Source: Leptolyngbya sp. SIOISBB
GTDB lineage: Bacteria; Cyanobacteriota; Cyanobacteriia; Phormidesmidales; Phormidesmidaceae
Length of the DNA stretch: 64,000 nucleotides
Direction of reading: 5' to 3'
Assembly: GCA_010671905.1 (NCBI GenBank)
Contig: JAAHII010000001.1
Span: 5,208,001-5,272,000, forward strand
Shown: one piece after another, positions 9,718 to 18,740 of the stretch
Layout of the letters: each line of letters starts with the position of its first letter
Position numbering within the stretch: the first letter of the stretch is position 1
Made by a program: the position numbers and the translations under genes
The notes under the pieces: generated by a model
Told to the model about the DNA's origin: nothing
Seen by the model: only the letters and a program-made list of their open reading frames with translations
Databases searched by the model: none

Positions 9718-11991
9718 GTGACTATTCCGCCGTTTACTCAATCTCAGTGGACTTCGATCAATGCTCTGGGTCGCCAGGTTGATCAGCAATTGGAAACAGC
9801 CCAGGTGGGTTTAACCATGGGTGGGGAGCCGACCTACGTTGCGGCCAGCGATCGCACCGATTTGCAATGGCGCTATCAAGCCTTAGGGGCCGAAAAGCGC
9901 CGCTTAGCTGGCGAGTTATTATCCCGCCTGGAAACCCGATTGGCGTATCCGGGTAGTTTGCGTCACTATGGACTCGGCAAGCTGTATCCCGGTGAAACTT
10001 ATCCGCGCTGGGCTTTAGGATGCTTTTGGCGACCTGATGGGCAACTGTTGTGGCGGAATCCCGACCTTCTCGCAGATGAACAAGCGACCACGACCCAACC
10101 GCCTGGGGCAGTTGCCGAAAGTTTCATTCAAGAACTGACGGCCTGTTTGGCGATTCCCCCAGCAGCCATCATTCCGGCCTATGAGTTAGGAGAAAAAGCG
10201 CCAGCAGGCTTTGTGCTGCCACTGCTGACGACCGAAGTACAAGGCATGTTCGGCTGGCAAAGCTGTCGATGGACGGGCTTTGACCAGGGCATCATCTTGC
10301 TGCCAGGCGAAGCCTCGGTGGGGTTACGCTTACCCCTGACTCAGATCACGGCCTCTGACCAGGTCTTAACAGAGGCCCATCCAGCTTTTAGCAGTGACCC
10401 CATTCGTCCAGAGCAGTCGGCACCCTTGGCGGCAGATGACAGTATTCGCTTGGCGCTCGTGGTCTCCATCGAGAACGGGATTGTGCAGGTGTTTTTGCCG
10501 CCGATCGCTGCTGCCCGGAGCTTCGCCGATGTGATCACCGCGATCGAAGCGACGGCAGAAGTGCTCGATCAGCCGGTGCAGTTGGCGGGCTATGGGCCAC
10601 CCAGCAATCAAGGCATCGAGGGCTTCAGACTCACCCCCGACCCTGGGGTGCTAGAGGTGAACATCCATCCTGCCCGCAGTTGGGAGGAGTTAGTCCGGCT
10701 ACATGTCACGCTGGATGAGGCAGCGATCGCCTGCGGTCTGGCCTGCGAAAAATACGGTAGCGACGGTCAGATCCTGGGGACCGGGGGCGGCTCGCACATT
10801 ACTATTGGCGGCCCCACCCCAGCCACGAGCCCGCTCTTAAAACGACCCGATTTGTTGCGGAGCTTGCTGACCTATTGGCAGCACCACCCCAGCCTGTCTT
10901 ACGTCTTTGCCGGACAGTATATCGGCCCCACCAGCCAAACGCCCCGGGTCGATGAAGCCCGCCACGATAGCCTGTATGAACTAGAACTCGCTTTTTTATC
11001 CCTAGTACCGGGCAAGGTCATCGAACCCGAAATCGTCGATCGCTTGCTGAGTCCGCTGTTGCAAGACGTGGCGGGCAGCACCCATCGCACCGCCCTCTGC
11101 ATCGACAAGCTCTACCCCCTCTATAACCCTGCGGCCCAGCTCGGACTGCTGGAGTTTCGCGGGTTTGAGATGCCTCCGTATACCGGACTGCGACTGCTGC
11201 AAATGCTGCTAATTCGGGCCTTGGTAGCCCGCTTTTGGCAACAGCCTTTTACCCAGCCCCTGCAGCGTTGGGGGGCCGACTTGCGCGATCGCTGGCTACT
11301 GCCCCACTATTTAATTCAAGATTTTCAGGTCGTGTTGAAGGAACTCAAAACTGCCGGCTTGGCCTTTGACCTCGACTGGTTCACCTCATTTTTACTGCGG
11401 CGGTTTCCGCAAATTGGCAAGATTTCACTGCTTGATAATCCCTCACGGGTGCTCGAACTGCGCACGGCCTTAGAGCCCTGGCCAGTCATTGGGGATGCCG
11501 GGGGCAGCGGCACCTCACGCCCTGTTGATAACTCCCTAGAGCGGCTGCAACTTTTTCTTACTGGGGCAGTGGGTGATCCGCCAGCAGCAGGAACGCTCGC
11601 CGAACGCTATGCCATTTTGTGTAACGGTTATCGAGTGCCGCTCCGGTCTACCGGTGTGCCAGGCGACTACGTTGGCGCTGTGCGTTTTCGCGCCCGCGCC
11701 CCGATGGCGATCGCCCATGCGGCTCTAGCTCCCCATACACCCCTAAGGTTTGAAGTGATTGACACCTGGCAGTCGCAATTCCTGGGCGGCATTTTGTATG
11801 TCCCTGAGAAACCAGACCAAGCGGCCACGTCGCCTCTGCCAAAATCGCCAGAAGAGGCGCGATCGCGGCTAAAACAACGGTTTACCCCCCTGACCAACGG
11901 GCCAGTCCCCGCCCAGTTGCCACCGCTATTAGTGCACCCAGAAACCCCCATGACCTTGGACTTGCGATTGGCCGCCCAGCGATCAACATAG
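9718..11991 (+). CDS. DUF2126 (putative amidoligase) protein
   Basis: 757 residues from GTG 9718. The start region VGLTMGGEPTYVAASDRTDLQW and later GGSHITIGG and LEFRGFEMPP are hallmarks of DUF2126, a predicted COOH-NH2 ligase of the glutamine-synthetase fold. In many bacteria this domain is fused to an N-terminal transglutaminase-like domain or lies beside one. Here the N-terminus starts directly with DUF2126 and no transglutaminase gene is adjacent, so this is a stand-alone form. It probably ligates an amino group to a carboxylate in a peptide or peptide-like metabolite, but the substrate is unknown. The divergent neighbour is the methyltransferase at 8665-9606. Confidence 0.85.
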   Translation: MTIPPFTQSQWTSINALGRQVDQQLETAQVGLTMGGEPTYVAASDRTDLQWRYQALGAEKRRLAGELLSRLETRLAYPGSLRHYGLGKLYPGETYPRWALGCFWRPDGQLLWRNPDLLADEQATTTQPPGAVAESFIQELTACLAIPPAAIIPAYELGEKAPAGFVLPLLTTEVQGMFGWQSCRWTGFDQGIILLPGEASVGLRLPLTQITASDQVLTEAHPAFSSDPIRPEQSAPLAADDSIRLALVVSIENGIVQVFLPPIAAARSFADVITAIEATAEVLDQPVQLAGYGPPSNQGIEGFRLTPDPGVLEVNIHPARSWEELVRLHVTLDEAAIACGLACEKYGSDGQILGTGGGSHITIGGPTPATSPLLKRPDLLRSLLTYWQHHPSLSYVFAGQYIGPTSQTPRVDEARHDSLYELELAFLSLVPGKVIEPEIVDRLLSPLLQDVAGSTHRTALCIDKLYPLYNPAAQLGLLEFRGFEMPPYTGLRLLQMLLIRALVARFWQQPFTQPLQRWGADLRDRWLLPHYLIQDFQVVLKELKTAGLAFDLDWFTSFLLRRFPQIGKISLLDNPSRVLELRTALEPWPVIGDAGGSGTSRPVDNSLERLQLFLTGAVGDPPAAGTLAERYAILCNGYRVPLRSTGVPGDYVGAVRFRARAPMAIAHAALAPHTPLRFEVIDTWQSQFLGGILYVPEKPDQAATSPLPKSPEEARSRLKQRFTPLTNGPVPAQLPPLLVHPETPMTLDLRLAAQRST

Positions 11992-12077
11992 TGGTCACTT
12001 TTTCCACATTGCGGTTAAATTAAGCCAGTGTACAGGGTGTGTGCGTAGAATCAGGTTGTAATCGTGGGTAGACGGCA

Positions 12078-13199
12078 ATGGCGTTGCAATTTCAGCAAGA
12101 ATGGCAGCGAATCCAGCGGTTGTGTCAGCGTGAACCGAAGTTTCCCCTGCGGCGACTAACGTTTGCCAGTGGGGCAATTTTGTCAGGGGCACTCATGCTG
12201 AAGGCCTTTCCCTCAGTTGGGGGCGGCAATGCCACCCCGATGGAAGAAAGTTTGTGGCATAGCACCGGGGTGGTCCGCCAAGCAGTTGTTGATTTATATC
12301 GGGTTGAACGAGCGCAACGACAAAATTCAGCGGCAGTAGCTGACGCCGAAACGACCGCTAATCCAGGCGCGCAGACAACCGCTCAAGACGCCGGAAGCCC
12401 AGGCGCAGCCACACCCCAGGCACAGCCCCAGGGACCCCAAGCCAGTGCTGTCGCCATTGGCGAAGACGTCATCGACAACGTGCTAGAAATGCGAGTCGCC
12501 GTGGCCCGCAACACCTCTTCCGTCACGGTGGGGGCGAGTTCCCTCGGTTGGGTAATCGATACCGATGGCTCGGCCCACTGCGATATTGCCGCTCAGACCA
12601 GCCTCACCGCCACGGCGACCGCTTCGGGCATTAGCTTCGACGGCTGCCAGCTTTCAGGAGCCGTTTGGCTAGAGGCCGACCAGGGCGGCTTTGTCTTTGT
12701 CAAAAATGGCTGGTTCAAAGGTCGCGTACTGCTGTACAACGACGGTGGTCAGTTAGTAGCAGTGAATTTTGTACGCTTGGGCGATTACCTGTCGAGCGTC
12801 GTCGGCAGTGAAATGTATCATCACTGGCCGCTAGAAGCCCTCAAAGCCCAAGCAGTGGCAGCGCGCTCCTATGCGTTAACCCATCATGTCCGACCCGGCA
12901 GCGATTATTGGGATTTGGATAATACCCAGCGTTACCAGGCTTACAAGGGTATTAATTGGGAAACCGCCAATACCCAGCGAGCGGTAGCGGAAACCGCTGG
13001 TGAATTCATCAGCTACAAAGGTGGCATTGTCGAATCACTATACGCGGCCTCTGACCAAATTGTGCAAGAGGCCCACGGCGGACAGGGCATGAGCCAACAT
13101 GGGGCCAAAGACCACGCGGTCAAAGGGTTTAGCTACGATCAAATTCTAGGCGTTTACTACCCTGGTACTGGTCTATCGCGCTTAGTCGTTGAGCAGTAG
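12078..13199 (+). CDS. SpoIID/LytB domain protein
   Basis: 373 residues. A short cytosolic start is followed by a hydrophobic segment (about 30-50, FASGAILSGALMLKAFPSVG) that anchors or exports the protein. A Gln/Ala/Pro-rich linker (about 85-130) precedes the SpoIID domain. Domain signatures are YLSSVVGSEMYHHWPLEALK, AQAVAARSYAL and the C-terminal GQGMSQHGA...YDQILGVYYPGT. SpoIID of sporulating bacteria is a lytic transglycosylase acting on denuded glycan strands; LytB-type relatives modify amidases. In cyanobacteria these proteins probably act on periplasmic peptidoglycan. A Glu in the VGSEM motif corresponds to the catalytic Glu of SpoIID. Confidence 0.9.
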   Translation: MALQFQQEWQRIQRLCQREPKFPLRRLTFASGAILSGALMLKAFPSVGGGNATPMEESLWHSTGVVRQAVVDLYRVERAQRQNSAAVADAETTANPGAQTTAQDAGSPGAATPQAQPQGPQASAVAIGEDVIDNVLEMRVAVARNTSSVTVGASSLGWVIDTDGSAHCDIAAQTSLTATATASGISFDGCQLSGAVWLEADQGGFVFVKNGWFKGRVLLYNDGGQLVAVNFVRLGDYLSSVVGSEMYHHWPLEALKAQAVAARSYALTHHVRPGSDYWDLDNTQRYQAYKGINWETANTQRAVAETAGEFISYKGGIVESLYAASDQIVQEAHGGQGMSQHGAKDHAVKGFSYDQILGVYYPGTGLSRLVVEQ

Positions 13200-13760
13200 T
13201 GCGAGCCGAGTGTTGAGTTTCGATAACGCCGTGGGAAGCGTGACATTCACTAGAGTTTAGCCTCCTGACCAGTTCTCCATGGCACAAGTCATAATGCCCC
13301 TGCAGATTCTGCTCCTGCTTGCTCCCCCTGTCCCCTTGCCCGTCACGCATGGTATGCACGTTTGCGCCGTCTACTAAGGAGATACGCAGCAGCAACTACG
13401 TTAGTACAAGGGCTAACGAACCTGTGTGCAGTCCGAAGACGCTTTAATTCGTTGAACAAGATTTTCTCATTCATCGTCCTTCCCTCCTTTCTCCTTCTCA
13501 TCGAGATGACCTATCACTTCTATCTTTGAGCTTGAGAAACACATAGACGATTGGCGTAGCCGCCTGTGCATGCTGCCAATGTCCTCCACGAACCCCTTGC
13601 GGGCTTGGTGAAGCTATCAGCCTTTGAGGAGTGAGTGGCTGGTACTTCAATTTCTAAGATTCGACGAATACTTGGTATCGATGCTATCAGTGATTTTTTC
13701 CTTGAAGCGGCTTTACCACTTATTTGCAGAAGGGCAGAGCCTGCGATTATCTATCCCTAA
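13200..13760. other. Intergenic region, no gene recognised
   Basis: About 560 bases with no convincing reading frame and no tRNA-like fold. The composition is mixed and a CT-rich tract lies near 13480-13500. It may contain decayed sequence, but no transposase fragment could be identified. Confidence 0.5.
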
Positions 13761-14585
13761 ATGAGAGCCATGAGTCACCAATACGTTCACGGGTATGATC
13801 AACGAGAAAATATCCGGCTACAAGACCAAGCTTCAACGCTGGTCGAACTGTTGCACTCTGACACCGCTTATCCGGCTGAGAGTCGAGTCTTGGAAGCGGG
13901 CTGCGGAGTCGGAGCCCAAACCATAACGCTGGCTCGCAACAGTCCTCAGGCACAGATTATCTCAGTGGATATCTCTGAGAGTTCACTCGCTGCCGCCAAG
14001 CAAAAAATTGCCGCCGCTGGATTCACCAACGTCAGCTTTCAGCAAGGTGATATTTTTGCCCTGCCATTTGCACCAGCCTCATTTGATAGCATCTTTGTGT
14101 GCTTTGTGCTTGAGCATCTGACTCAGCCGGTCGCCGCGCTTAACTGCCTCAAAAAACTCCTTAAAGTCGGTGGCACTCTCACCGTGATTGAAGGCGATCA
14201 CGGCTCGACTTATTTCTATCCTGACAGCGAAGCCGCACACAAAGCGATTCAATGCCAGGTCGAACTGCAAAAAAGAGCCGGTGGTAATGCCCACATCGGT
14301 AGAGCACTCTATCCCCTCTTAAACGCCGCTGGTTTCAGCAATATCAAGGTGTCGCCGCGCCTGGTTTATGTGGATTCTAGTAAGCCGCAGCTGGTTGAAG
14401 GTTTTACCAAGAACACCTTCACAGCCATGGTTGAAGGCATACGCGAAGCGGCCATTAAAGCTGGCTTGATTGATGCAGAAACCTTTGATCATGGCGTCAA
14501 AGACCTCTACCGAACAACAGAGATAGATGGGGTCTTTTGCTATACCTTCTTCAAAGCGATCGCTACGAAAGGAATAGCGAGCTGA
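13761..14585 (+). CDS. Class I SAM-dependent methyltransferase
   Basis: 274 residues; the ATG at 13761 or the in-frame ATG at 13770 could be the start. The Rossmann SAM site is LEAGCGVGAQTITLA (motif I), with the acidic end of strand 2 in ISVDIS and motif III around GDIFALPFAPASFDSIF. This is the methyltransferase-11/25 type that acts on small molecules such as quinones, sterols or antibiotics. The substrate cannot be read. It converges with the WD40 gene downstream, with only a 58-base gap, and has no obvious operon partner. Confidence 0.85.
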   Translation: MRAMSHQYVHGYDQRENIRLQDQASTLVELLHSDTAYPAESRVLEAGCGVGAQTITLARNSPQAQIISVDISESSLAAAKQKIAAAGFTNVSFQQGDIFALPFAPASFDSIFVCFVLEHLTQPVAALNCLKKLLKVGGTLTVIEGDHGSTYFYPDSEAAHKAIQCQVELQKRAGGNAHIGRALYPLLNAAGFSNIKVSPRLVYVDSSKPQLVEGFTKNTFTAMVEGIREAAIKAGLIDAETFDHGVKDLYRTTEIDGVFCYTFFKAIATKGIAS

Positions 14586-14643
14586 GTTGATGAATTCCCA
14601 ACCCGGCAGCAAAAGTGTTCTAAAGTCTCAACAGTCAAGACAA

Positions 14644-15708
14644 CTATCCAAAGCCTTGAGCCCGTGGCGCGACCTGCCACTGCTTGATTTCTCCAGCGTT
14701 GCCGCCCGCGAGTAAGCGATCGCCAGCGGGTGACCAGGCGAGACATGAGACGCCAGAGGGAAAGGCCTTGAGCGATTGATCAAGTTTACGGCCTTCTCGC
14801 CACAGTGCAATGCGGCCATCTTGCCCGGCAGATGCCAACATGAATGAATCGGGCTGAAAGGCGATCGCATTCACCCGCTCTTGGTGATGCTGCAAGACTT
14901 GTGACTGCCAGCCAGCTTTCGGTTTGTCGCCGCGCTCCCAGACTGTGATGCCTTCGACACAGGCGGCAGCCACGAGTGGAGAACCAGTCGCCCTGTTTGG
15001 AGTTGACCAGGCCAGTTGCCGGACCTTGCCCGGAAACCCTTGCATCAACCAGGGTGGGGGACTGTCCCATTCCGCGACGGTGAGCGTGCGATCCAAATTG
15101 CCTGAGCCTAGATAGCGACCATCTGCCGACCACGCACAAAATAAACTCGCTCCGGGAACGGCAATCAGCGTTGGTTGGGCCTGCCAATCGTCCGTTTGCC
15201 AAACCTTGACCCCACCATGACCACTAGCCGCCAGCCGATCACCCGTTGGATGCCAGTCTAGATGCAAGACTGATGACGCCGCAAAATCCAATTCGGCGAT
15301 CGCTTGCTGCTCTTTCACATCCCAGACATATAGGATAGAACCGACCCCATAGGCCAATACCGGCAACGTTGGATGCCAAGCCAAGGTATCAATCCAAGCG
15401 CTGCCGTGGGATTGGCGCAGACAAACTTCAGCCGCCCGGATATCCCAAACCAACAACTCACCGGCTTGTCCCACCCAGGCACAGTATTCACTCGCTGCCG
15501 CAAACCCCAAACGATTAATCGCTTGTCCCGACTGGTCGGGCAGTGACGTGGCCTCCCCTTCTAAGGAAAACAGCATCACCTCACCAGCCGCAGTGGCCAC
15601 CGCTGACCAACTCCCGCCAGGAGCCCAAGCCACCGCAGTCACGTAATCCGATAAAGTTTGCTGCCATTGCGGGGTGAGTTGGATTTTTGCTGTCTTCACG
15701 CCAGACAC
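14644..15708 (-). CDS. WD40 repeat protein
   Basis: 354 residues from a GTG start that lies inside the end of the upstream GTPase gene (13-base overlap), so the two are translationally coupled. About seven WD40 units are visible, for example VTAVAWAPGGSWSAVATA, LHLDWHPTGDRLAASG and VNAIAFQPDSFMLASAGQDG, making one beta-propeller. It has no signal peptide and no other domain. WD40 propellers are protein-binding platforms; coupling to a COG0523 GTPase suggests a role in metal delivery or assembly of a metal-dependent complex, which is inference. Confidence 0.88.
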   Translation of the reverse strand: MSGVKTAKIQLTPQWQQTLSDYVTAVAWAPGGSWSAVATAAGEVMLFSLEGEATSLPDQSGQAINRLGFAAASEYCAWVGQAGELLVWDIRAAEVCLRQSHGSAWIDTLAWHPTLPVLAYGVGSILYVWDVKEQQAIAELDFAASSVLHLDWHPTGDRLAASGHGGVKVWQTDDWQAQPTLIAVPGASLFCAWSADGRYLGSGNLDRTLTVAEWDSPPPWLMQGFPGKVRQLAWSTPNRATGSPLVAAACVEGITVWERGDKPKAGWQSQVLQHHQERVNAIAFQPDSFMLASAGQDGRIALWREGRKLDQSLKAFPSGVSCLAWSPAGDRLLAGGNAGEIKQWQVAPRAQGFG

Positions 15709-16661
15709 GCCCGAAATCCCTGGCGAATTGCCGCTTCGTCCAGGTTGCGACCAATAAAGACCATCTCACTCCGGCGAGTTTCTTCAGGTTTCCAAGCGCG
15801 ATCGCCGCGACCGTCAAAAATCATGTGCACGCCCTGAAACACAAACCGCTCCTCTTCGCCCGCCAGGTTCAAAATTCCTTTCGTGCGGAAAATGTCCGGC
15901 CCTTTGGTTTGCAAGAGCTCGCTGACCCAAGCGCCGAGTTTGTCACTATCGAGGGGGTGTTCTTCCACAATGGCAAAGGAATACACCTCATCGTCGTGCT
16001 CGTGGGCATCTTCATGGAGAAAATCGGGATCAACTTCTAGAGCGCGATCCAGATCAAAGGCTTTCACCCCAATCACCGACTCTATATCTAATTCAGAGTT
16101 CTGCGTGCGATAGATCTTCACCATCGCATTCATCTCTTTGATGCGGCGCTCTAGTTCGGTCAACTCGGCTTCCGTCACCAAGTCAATTTTGTTCAGCAAA
16201 ATCACATCGGCAAAGGCAATTTGCTCTTGCGCTTCATCACTCTCCCAATGCTGGGCAATGTGCTTCGCATCCACCACAGTGACCACCGCATCCAAAGCCA
16301 GCTGTGATTGAATGTCTTCATCCACAAAAAAGGTCTGAATCACCGGAGCCGGATCGGCTAGGCCAGTAGTTTCAATCACCAAGTGATCAAACTTGTCACG
16401 GCGCTGCATCAGATTGCCGATAATGCGGATCAAGTCGCCCCGCACAGTACAGCAAATGCAGCCATTATTCATTTCAAAAATTTCTTCGTCAGCATCGATC
16501 ACCAACTGATTGTCAATGCCGACTTCGCCAAACTCATTCACAATGACCGCAACTTTTTTGCCATGCTCATAGGTCAAGATGCGGTTGAGCAGGGTAGTTT
16601 TACCGGCCCCTAGGTAACCCGTTAACACGGTTACGGGTACACCTGCAGTTGCTGTCGTCAT
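15696..16661 (-). CDS. COG0523 (CobW/ZNG-type) metallochaperone GTPase
   Basis: About 321 residues from the ATG at 16661; an upstream in-frame ATG at 16724 would add 21 residues, mostly polar and unlike the family. The start region VPVTVLTGYLGAGKTTLLNRIL contains the Walker A loop, and NNGCICCTVRGDL carries the GCxCC metal-binding motif that defines the G3E COG0523 family. NKIDLV is the guanine-specificity motif. The linker (HDDEVYSFAIVEEHPLD) and the CobW C-terminal domain follow. Family members hand zinc, cobalt or nickel to client proteins using GTP. The metal is not decided by the sequence. It overlaps the WD40 gene and follows a small Cys-containing gene. Confidence 0.9.
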   Translation of the reverse strand: MTTATAGVPVTVLTGYLGAGKTTLLNRILTYEHGKKVAVIVNEFGEVGIDNQLVIDADEEIFEMNNGCICCTVRGDLIRIIGNLMQRRDKFDHLVIETTGLADPAPVIQTFFVDEDIQSQLALDAVVTVVDAKHIAQHWESDEAQEQIAFADVILLNKIDLVTEAELTELERRIKEMNAMVKIYRTQNSELDIESVIGVKAFDLDRALEVDPDFLHEDAHEHDDEVYSFAIVEEHPLDSDKLGAWVSELLQTKGPDIFRTKGILNLAGEEERFVFQGVHMIFDGRGDRAWKPEETRRSEMVFIGRNLDEAAIRQGFRACLA

Positions 16662-16727
16662 GGTGCGTTTAACCTTCGAACTTAATACAGAGGAACTCGT
16701 CGCATTATCCTCATCGCCGTTCATAGG

Positions 16728-16750
16728 AAAAAGTTCGTGGTGAACTTTTT
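16728..16750 (-). promoter_or_regulatory. Inverted repeat between the small Cys gene and the GTPase gene
   Basis: AAAAAGTTC-GTGGT-GAACTTTTT is a perfect 9-bp inverted repeat. On the minus strand it lies 23 bases after the stop of the 90-residue gene and just before the upstream possible ATG of the GTPase gene. It could be a weak terminator (A/T-rich stem ending in T5) or an operator. It does not match the cyanobacterial Zur consensus TGATAAT-N-ATTATCA. Confidence 0.55.
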
Positions 16751-16773
16751 GTTCCGTGTCGAGGCGATCGCGC

Positions 16774-17046
16774 TTAACAGCAGTGCAGATCTTCCCCTCT
16801 TAACGCTTGCACCACTGCTGCATGGGAAATGTCAGCCGCTGCCGCGTGAATTTTGTAGGTTTGGGTAGGCTGCGTCATGACTGCAATCACGGTCTCGATC
16901 GGTGGGCACCCCGGCTCATGGCATTGCAACTGACTGATGGAGATGGGCACTTCGGCAGAGAGGCCTAAGGCTTCATAAGTCCAGGTCTTGAGTTGCTGAA
17001 TCGCTTCTGGGCTAGCAGCTGGTTTTTGCTGTTTAAAGAGGTTCAT
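16774..17046 (-). CDS. Small Cys-rich protein upstream of COG0523 GTPase
   Basis: 90 residues. The centre carries CHEPGCPPIETVI and the C-terminus ends DLHCC, giving four Cys and several His, a possible metal site. The N-terminal part (ASPEAIQQLKTWTYEALGL) is helical. Similar short proteins with CxxxGCPP occur beside COG0523 genes in other bacteria to my recollection, but I cannot verify a family name. Position and residues suggest a metal-binding partner or regulator of the GTPase. Same strand, with about 110 bases to the preferred GTPase start. Confidence 0.75.
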   Translation of the reverse strand: MNLFKQQKPAASPEAIQQLKTWTYEALGLSAEVPISISQLQCHEPGCPPIETVIAVMTQPTQTYKIHAAAADISHAAVVQALRGEDLHCC

Positions 17047-17138
17047 CGTACTGAGATGCGGTGTGATGATGCCGCCAGAATATCAGACTCGTTAAGGAAC
17101 GAGGATTAAATAAATTACTGAGGCCAAGCCGGATAACA

Positions 17139-17231
17139 TTTCCCTTCCTGGGAGGGGCGGCGGGGTGGGTTACCTCTGAGTGCTAGGGTTCGAACCCACC
17201 CCGCCTACGGCACCCCTCCCGAGAGGGGAAA
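17139..17231. repeat. Long GC-rich imperfect hairpin
   Basis: The arm GGCGGGGTGGGTT (ending 17171) pairs with AACCCACCCCGCC (from 17192). Outward of a seven-base bulge, GGGAGGGG pairs with CCCCTCCC, and the T/C-rich outer ends also match. The whole is about 93 bases, a single-copy hairpin element here, lying between divergent genes. Confidence 0.7.
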
Positions 17232-17374
17232 ACCGGCACATTATTAAATTCCCGATTCTAAGTACGATCGCGCCTGCCATAAACTGAGGCCCACTAGAGA
17301 TAGCTCTCACGCAGAGGTCACGGCAACAGGCAAGAGGAACCCTTTACACTAAAGTCAGTTCACGAGAGATCATC

Positions 17375-18040
17375 ATGACTTCTCTCTCTTCCCAAGTTGC
17401 TGCTCCCACCTATCCCTCCACTGACGGTGAGCCCGTGGCTGAAACCTTTGTGCACCTATACGCCATGCTGATCACCTTAGAGGTGCTGCGTCAGTATTTG
17501 GCGGGTCAACAGGCCACGGTGTTGAGCAATCAATTTTTGTACTACGCCCAGGGCTATCCCAAGCTGCGGGTCGCCCCTGACGTGATGGTGATTTTTGATG
17601 TCCCCCCCGGTGGACGCGACAACTACAAAATCTGGGAAGAGGGGCAGACCCCAGCCGTCATTTTTGAAATGACCTCGGCGGGCACCCAAGCGCAAGATCA
17701 GTCCTACAAAAAAATCCTTTATGCCCAACTTGAAGTGGCAGAGTATTGGTTGTTTGACCCCAAGGGCGAGTGGATTCCTGAAAAACTGCGGGGCTACCGC
17801 TTGCAGCGTGAGGACTACGTGACCATTACTGACAACATTAGCCAGCGGCTCGGCCTGCGCTTAGCCGTGGAAGACACGCTGATTGCTTTTTACCGTCTGG
17901 ATACCGATGAGAAACTGCTTATCCCGGATGAATTAGCCGCATCGCTACGTCAAGAACAAGCGCGAGTCGCTCAACTGGAAGCTGAGTTAGCTCGCTACCG
18001 CCAGCAGTTTGGTGACCTACCCCCCAATCCGGCATCTTAG
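17375..18040 (+). CDS. Uma2-family (DUF820) putative endonuclease
   Basis: 221 residues. The core LRVAPDVMVIFDVP...PAVIFEMTSAGTQAQDQSYKK...YAQLEVAEYWLFDP is the Uma2/DUF820 restriction-endonuclease-like fold. It has the acidic residue in APDVMV and Glu in IFEMTS, followed by a Lys further on. The family is hugely expanded in cyanobacteria and its role is poorly known. The C-terminal 35 residues are a coiled coil (LRQEQARVAQLEAELARYRQ), common in these proteins. The ATG is at 17375 and the gene is monocistronic. A dispersed 105-bp repeat follows it. Confidence 0.9.
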   Translation: MTSLSSQVAAPTYPSTDGEPVAETFVHLYAMLITLEVLRQYLAGQQATVLSNQFLYYAQGYPKLRVAPDVMVIFDVPPGGRDNYKIWEEGQTPAVIFEMTSAGTQAQDQSYKKILYAQLEVAEYWLFDPKGEWIPEKLRGYRLQREDYVTITDNISQRLGLRLAVEDTLIAFYRLDTDEKLLIPDELAASLRQEQARVAQLEAELARYRQQFGDLPPNPAS

Positions 18041-18120
18041 TTCCTGATTTTTTTGATTGACGAGTACTCAGTGACAAATTTACGCCGAGCGTTACTAGCC
18101 GATTGCCTCACAGCGACTGC

Positions 18121-18225
18121 TATAGCAAGCCGCAGTTTGATCAGGTCACCCTAAATTGCTGAAACCACTATCTGATGGGCATTTCAATTCCGAATTCCGA
18201 CTTCAGCATTCCGAATTCTGCTATA
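18121..18225 (+). mobile_element. 105-bp MITE-like repeat, copy 1
   Basis: Bounded by TATAGCA and TGCTATA (7-bp terminal inverted repeats). It is similar along its length to 18322-18426 and, inverted, to 62492-62596, and all three are exactly 105 bases. Shared tracts include TTTGATCAGGTC and ATTCCGAATTCTG. It has no coding capacity. This copy has intact ends. Confidence 0.8.
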
Positions 18226-18321
18226 CGTCACCAAGGTCACTCGGTAATACATCAAAGCCATGCTGCTGCCCCTGAGCGAAATTGAGAAGATTCAAACCGT
18301 CAGAGGTCAGAAACCAGAAGA

Positions 18322-18426
18322 TCTAACAAACCGCAGTTTGATCAGGTCACCCTAAATTGCTGAAATCATTATCTGATAGGCATTGTAATTCCGAACTCCG
18401 ACTTCAGTATTCCGAATTCTGCTATA
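18322..18426 (+). mobile_element. 105-bp MITE-like repeat, copy 2
   Basis: A second direct copy 96 bases after the first. The interior is about 90 percent identical by eye to copy 1. The right end TGCTATA is intact; the left end has drifted to TCTAACA. It lies just after the BrnA antitoxin stop on the opposite strand and may touch its 3' region. Confidence 0.8.
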
Positions 18427-18434
18427 GCTGAGTG

Positions 18435-18740
18435 TCATTGGTTTTCAGCTCGAATTTCCTGCAAGATTTGGGCCACCTCAGCGTCTGAGTGGTGATGTCG
18501 CGTTAAAACCTTTGCTGTTGAATCGAGCACCTGATCGGCAAATAGCTGAGTGAGGTCTTGCCGCAAACACTTGCCAATATAGAGCTTCATCAAGGCTTCC
18601 ACCGACATATCCCTCTGATGCGCTACCTTCTTGAGCGACGCCAACGTATCCCGAGGAATCTGCAACGTCACCGTCTCAGCCGCTCGTGGGCGCACCGTTA
18701 ACTCCATCGGTTTCCCTAAATCTCGATCAAGATTGCTCAT
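18435..18740 (-). CDS. brnA: BrnA/CopG-type antitoxin
   Basis: About 101 residues from the ATG at 18740. An in-frame upstream start at 18806 is possible but lies deep inside the toxin gene. The sequence ETVTLQIPRDTLASLKKVAHQRDMSVEALMKLYI is a ribbon-helix-helix module that would bind DNA as a dimer and repress its own promoter. The C-terminus neutralises the toxin. It overlaps the end of the BrnT gene by 14 bases, the usual toxin-first BrnT/BrnA order. The family assignment is by motif and context. Confidence 0.8.
   Translation of the reverse strand: MSNLDRDLGKPMELTVRPRAAETVTLQIPRDTLASLKKVAHQRDMSVEALMKLYIGKCLRQDLTQLFADQVLDSTAKVLTRHHHSDAEVAQILQEIRAENQ

Noticed and set aside
16661-16760. Zur box before the COG0523 GTPase
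   Set aside because: Only a partial GATAAT half-site; the palindrome present has a different sequence.
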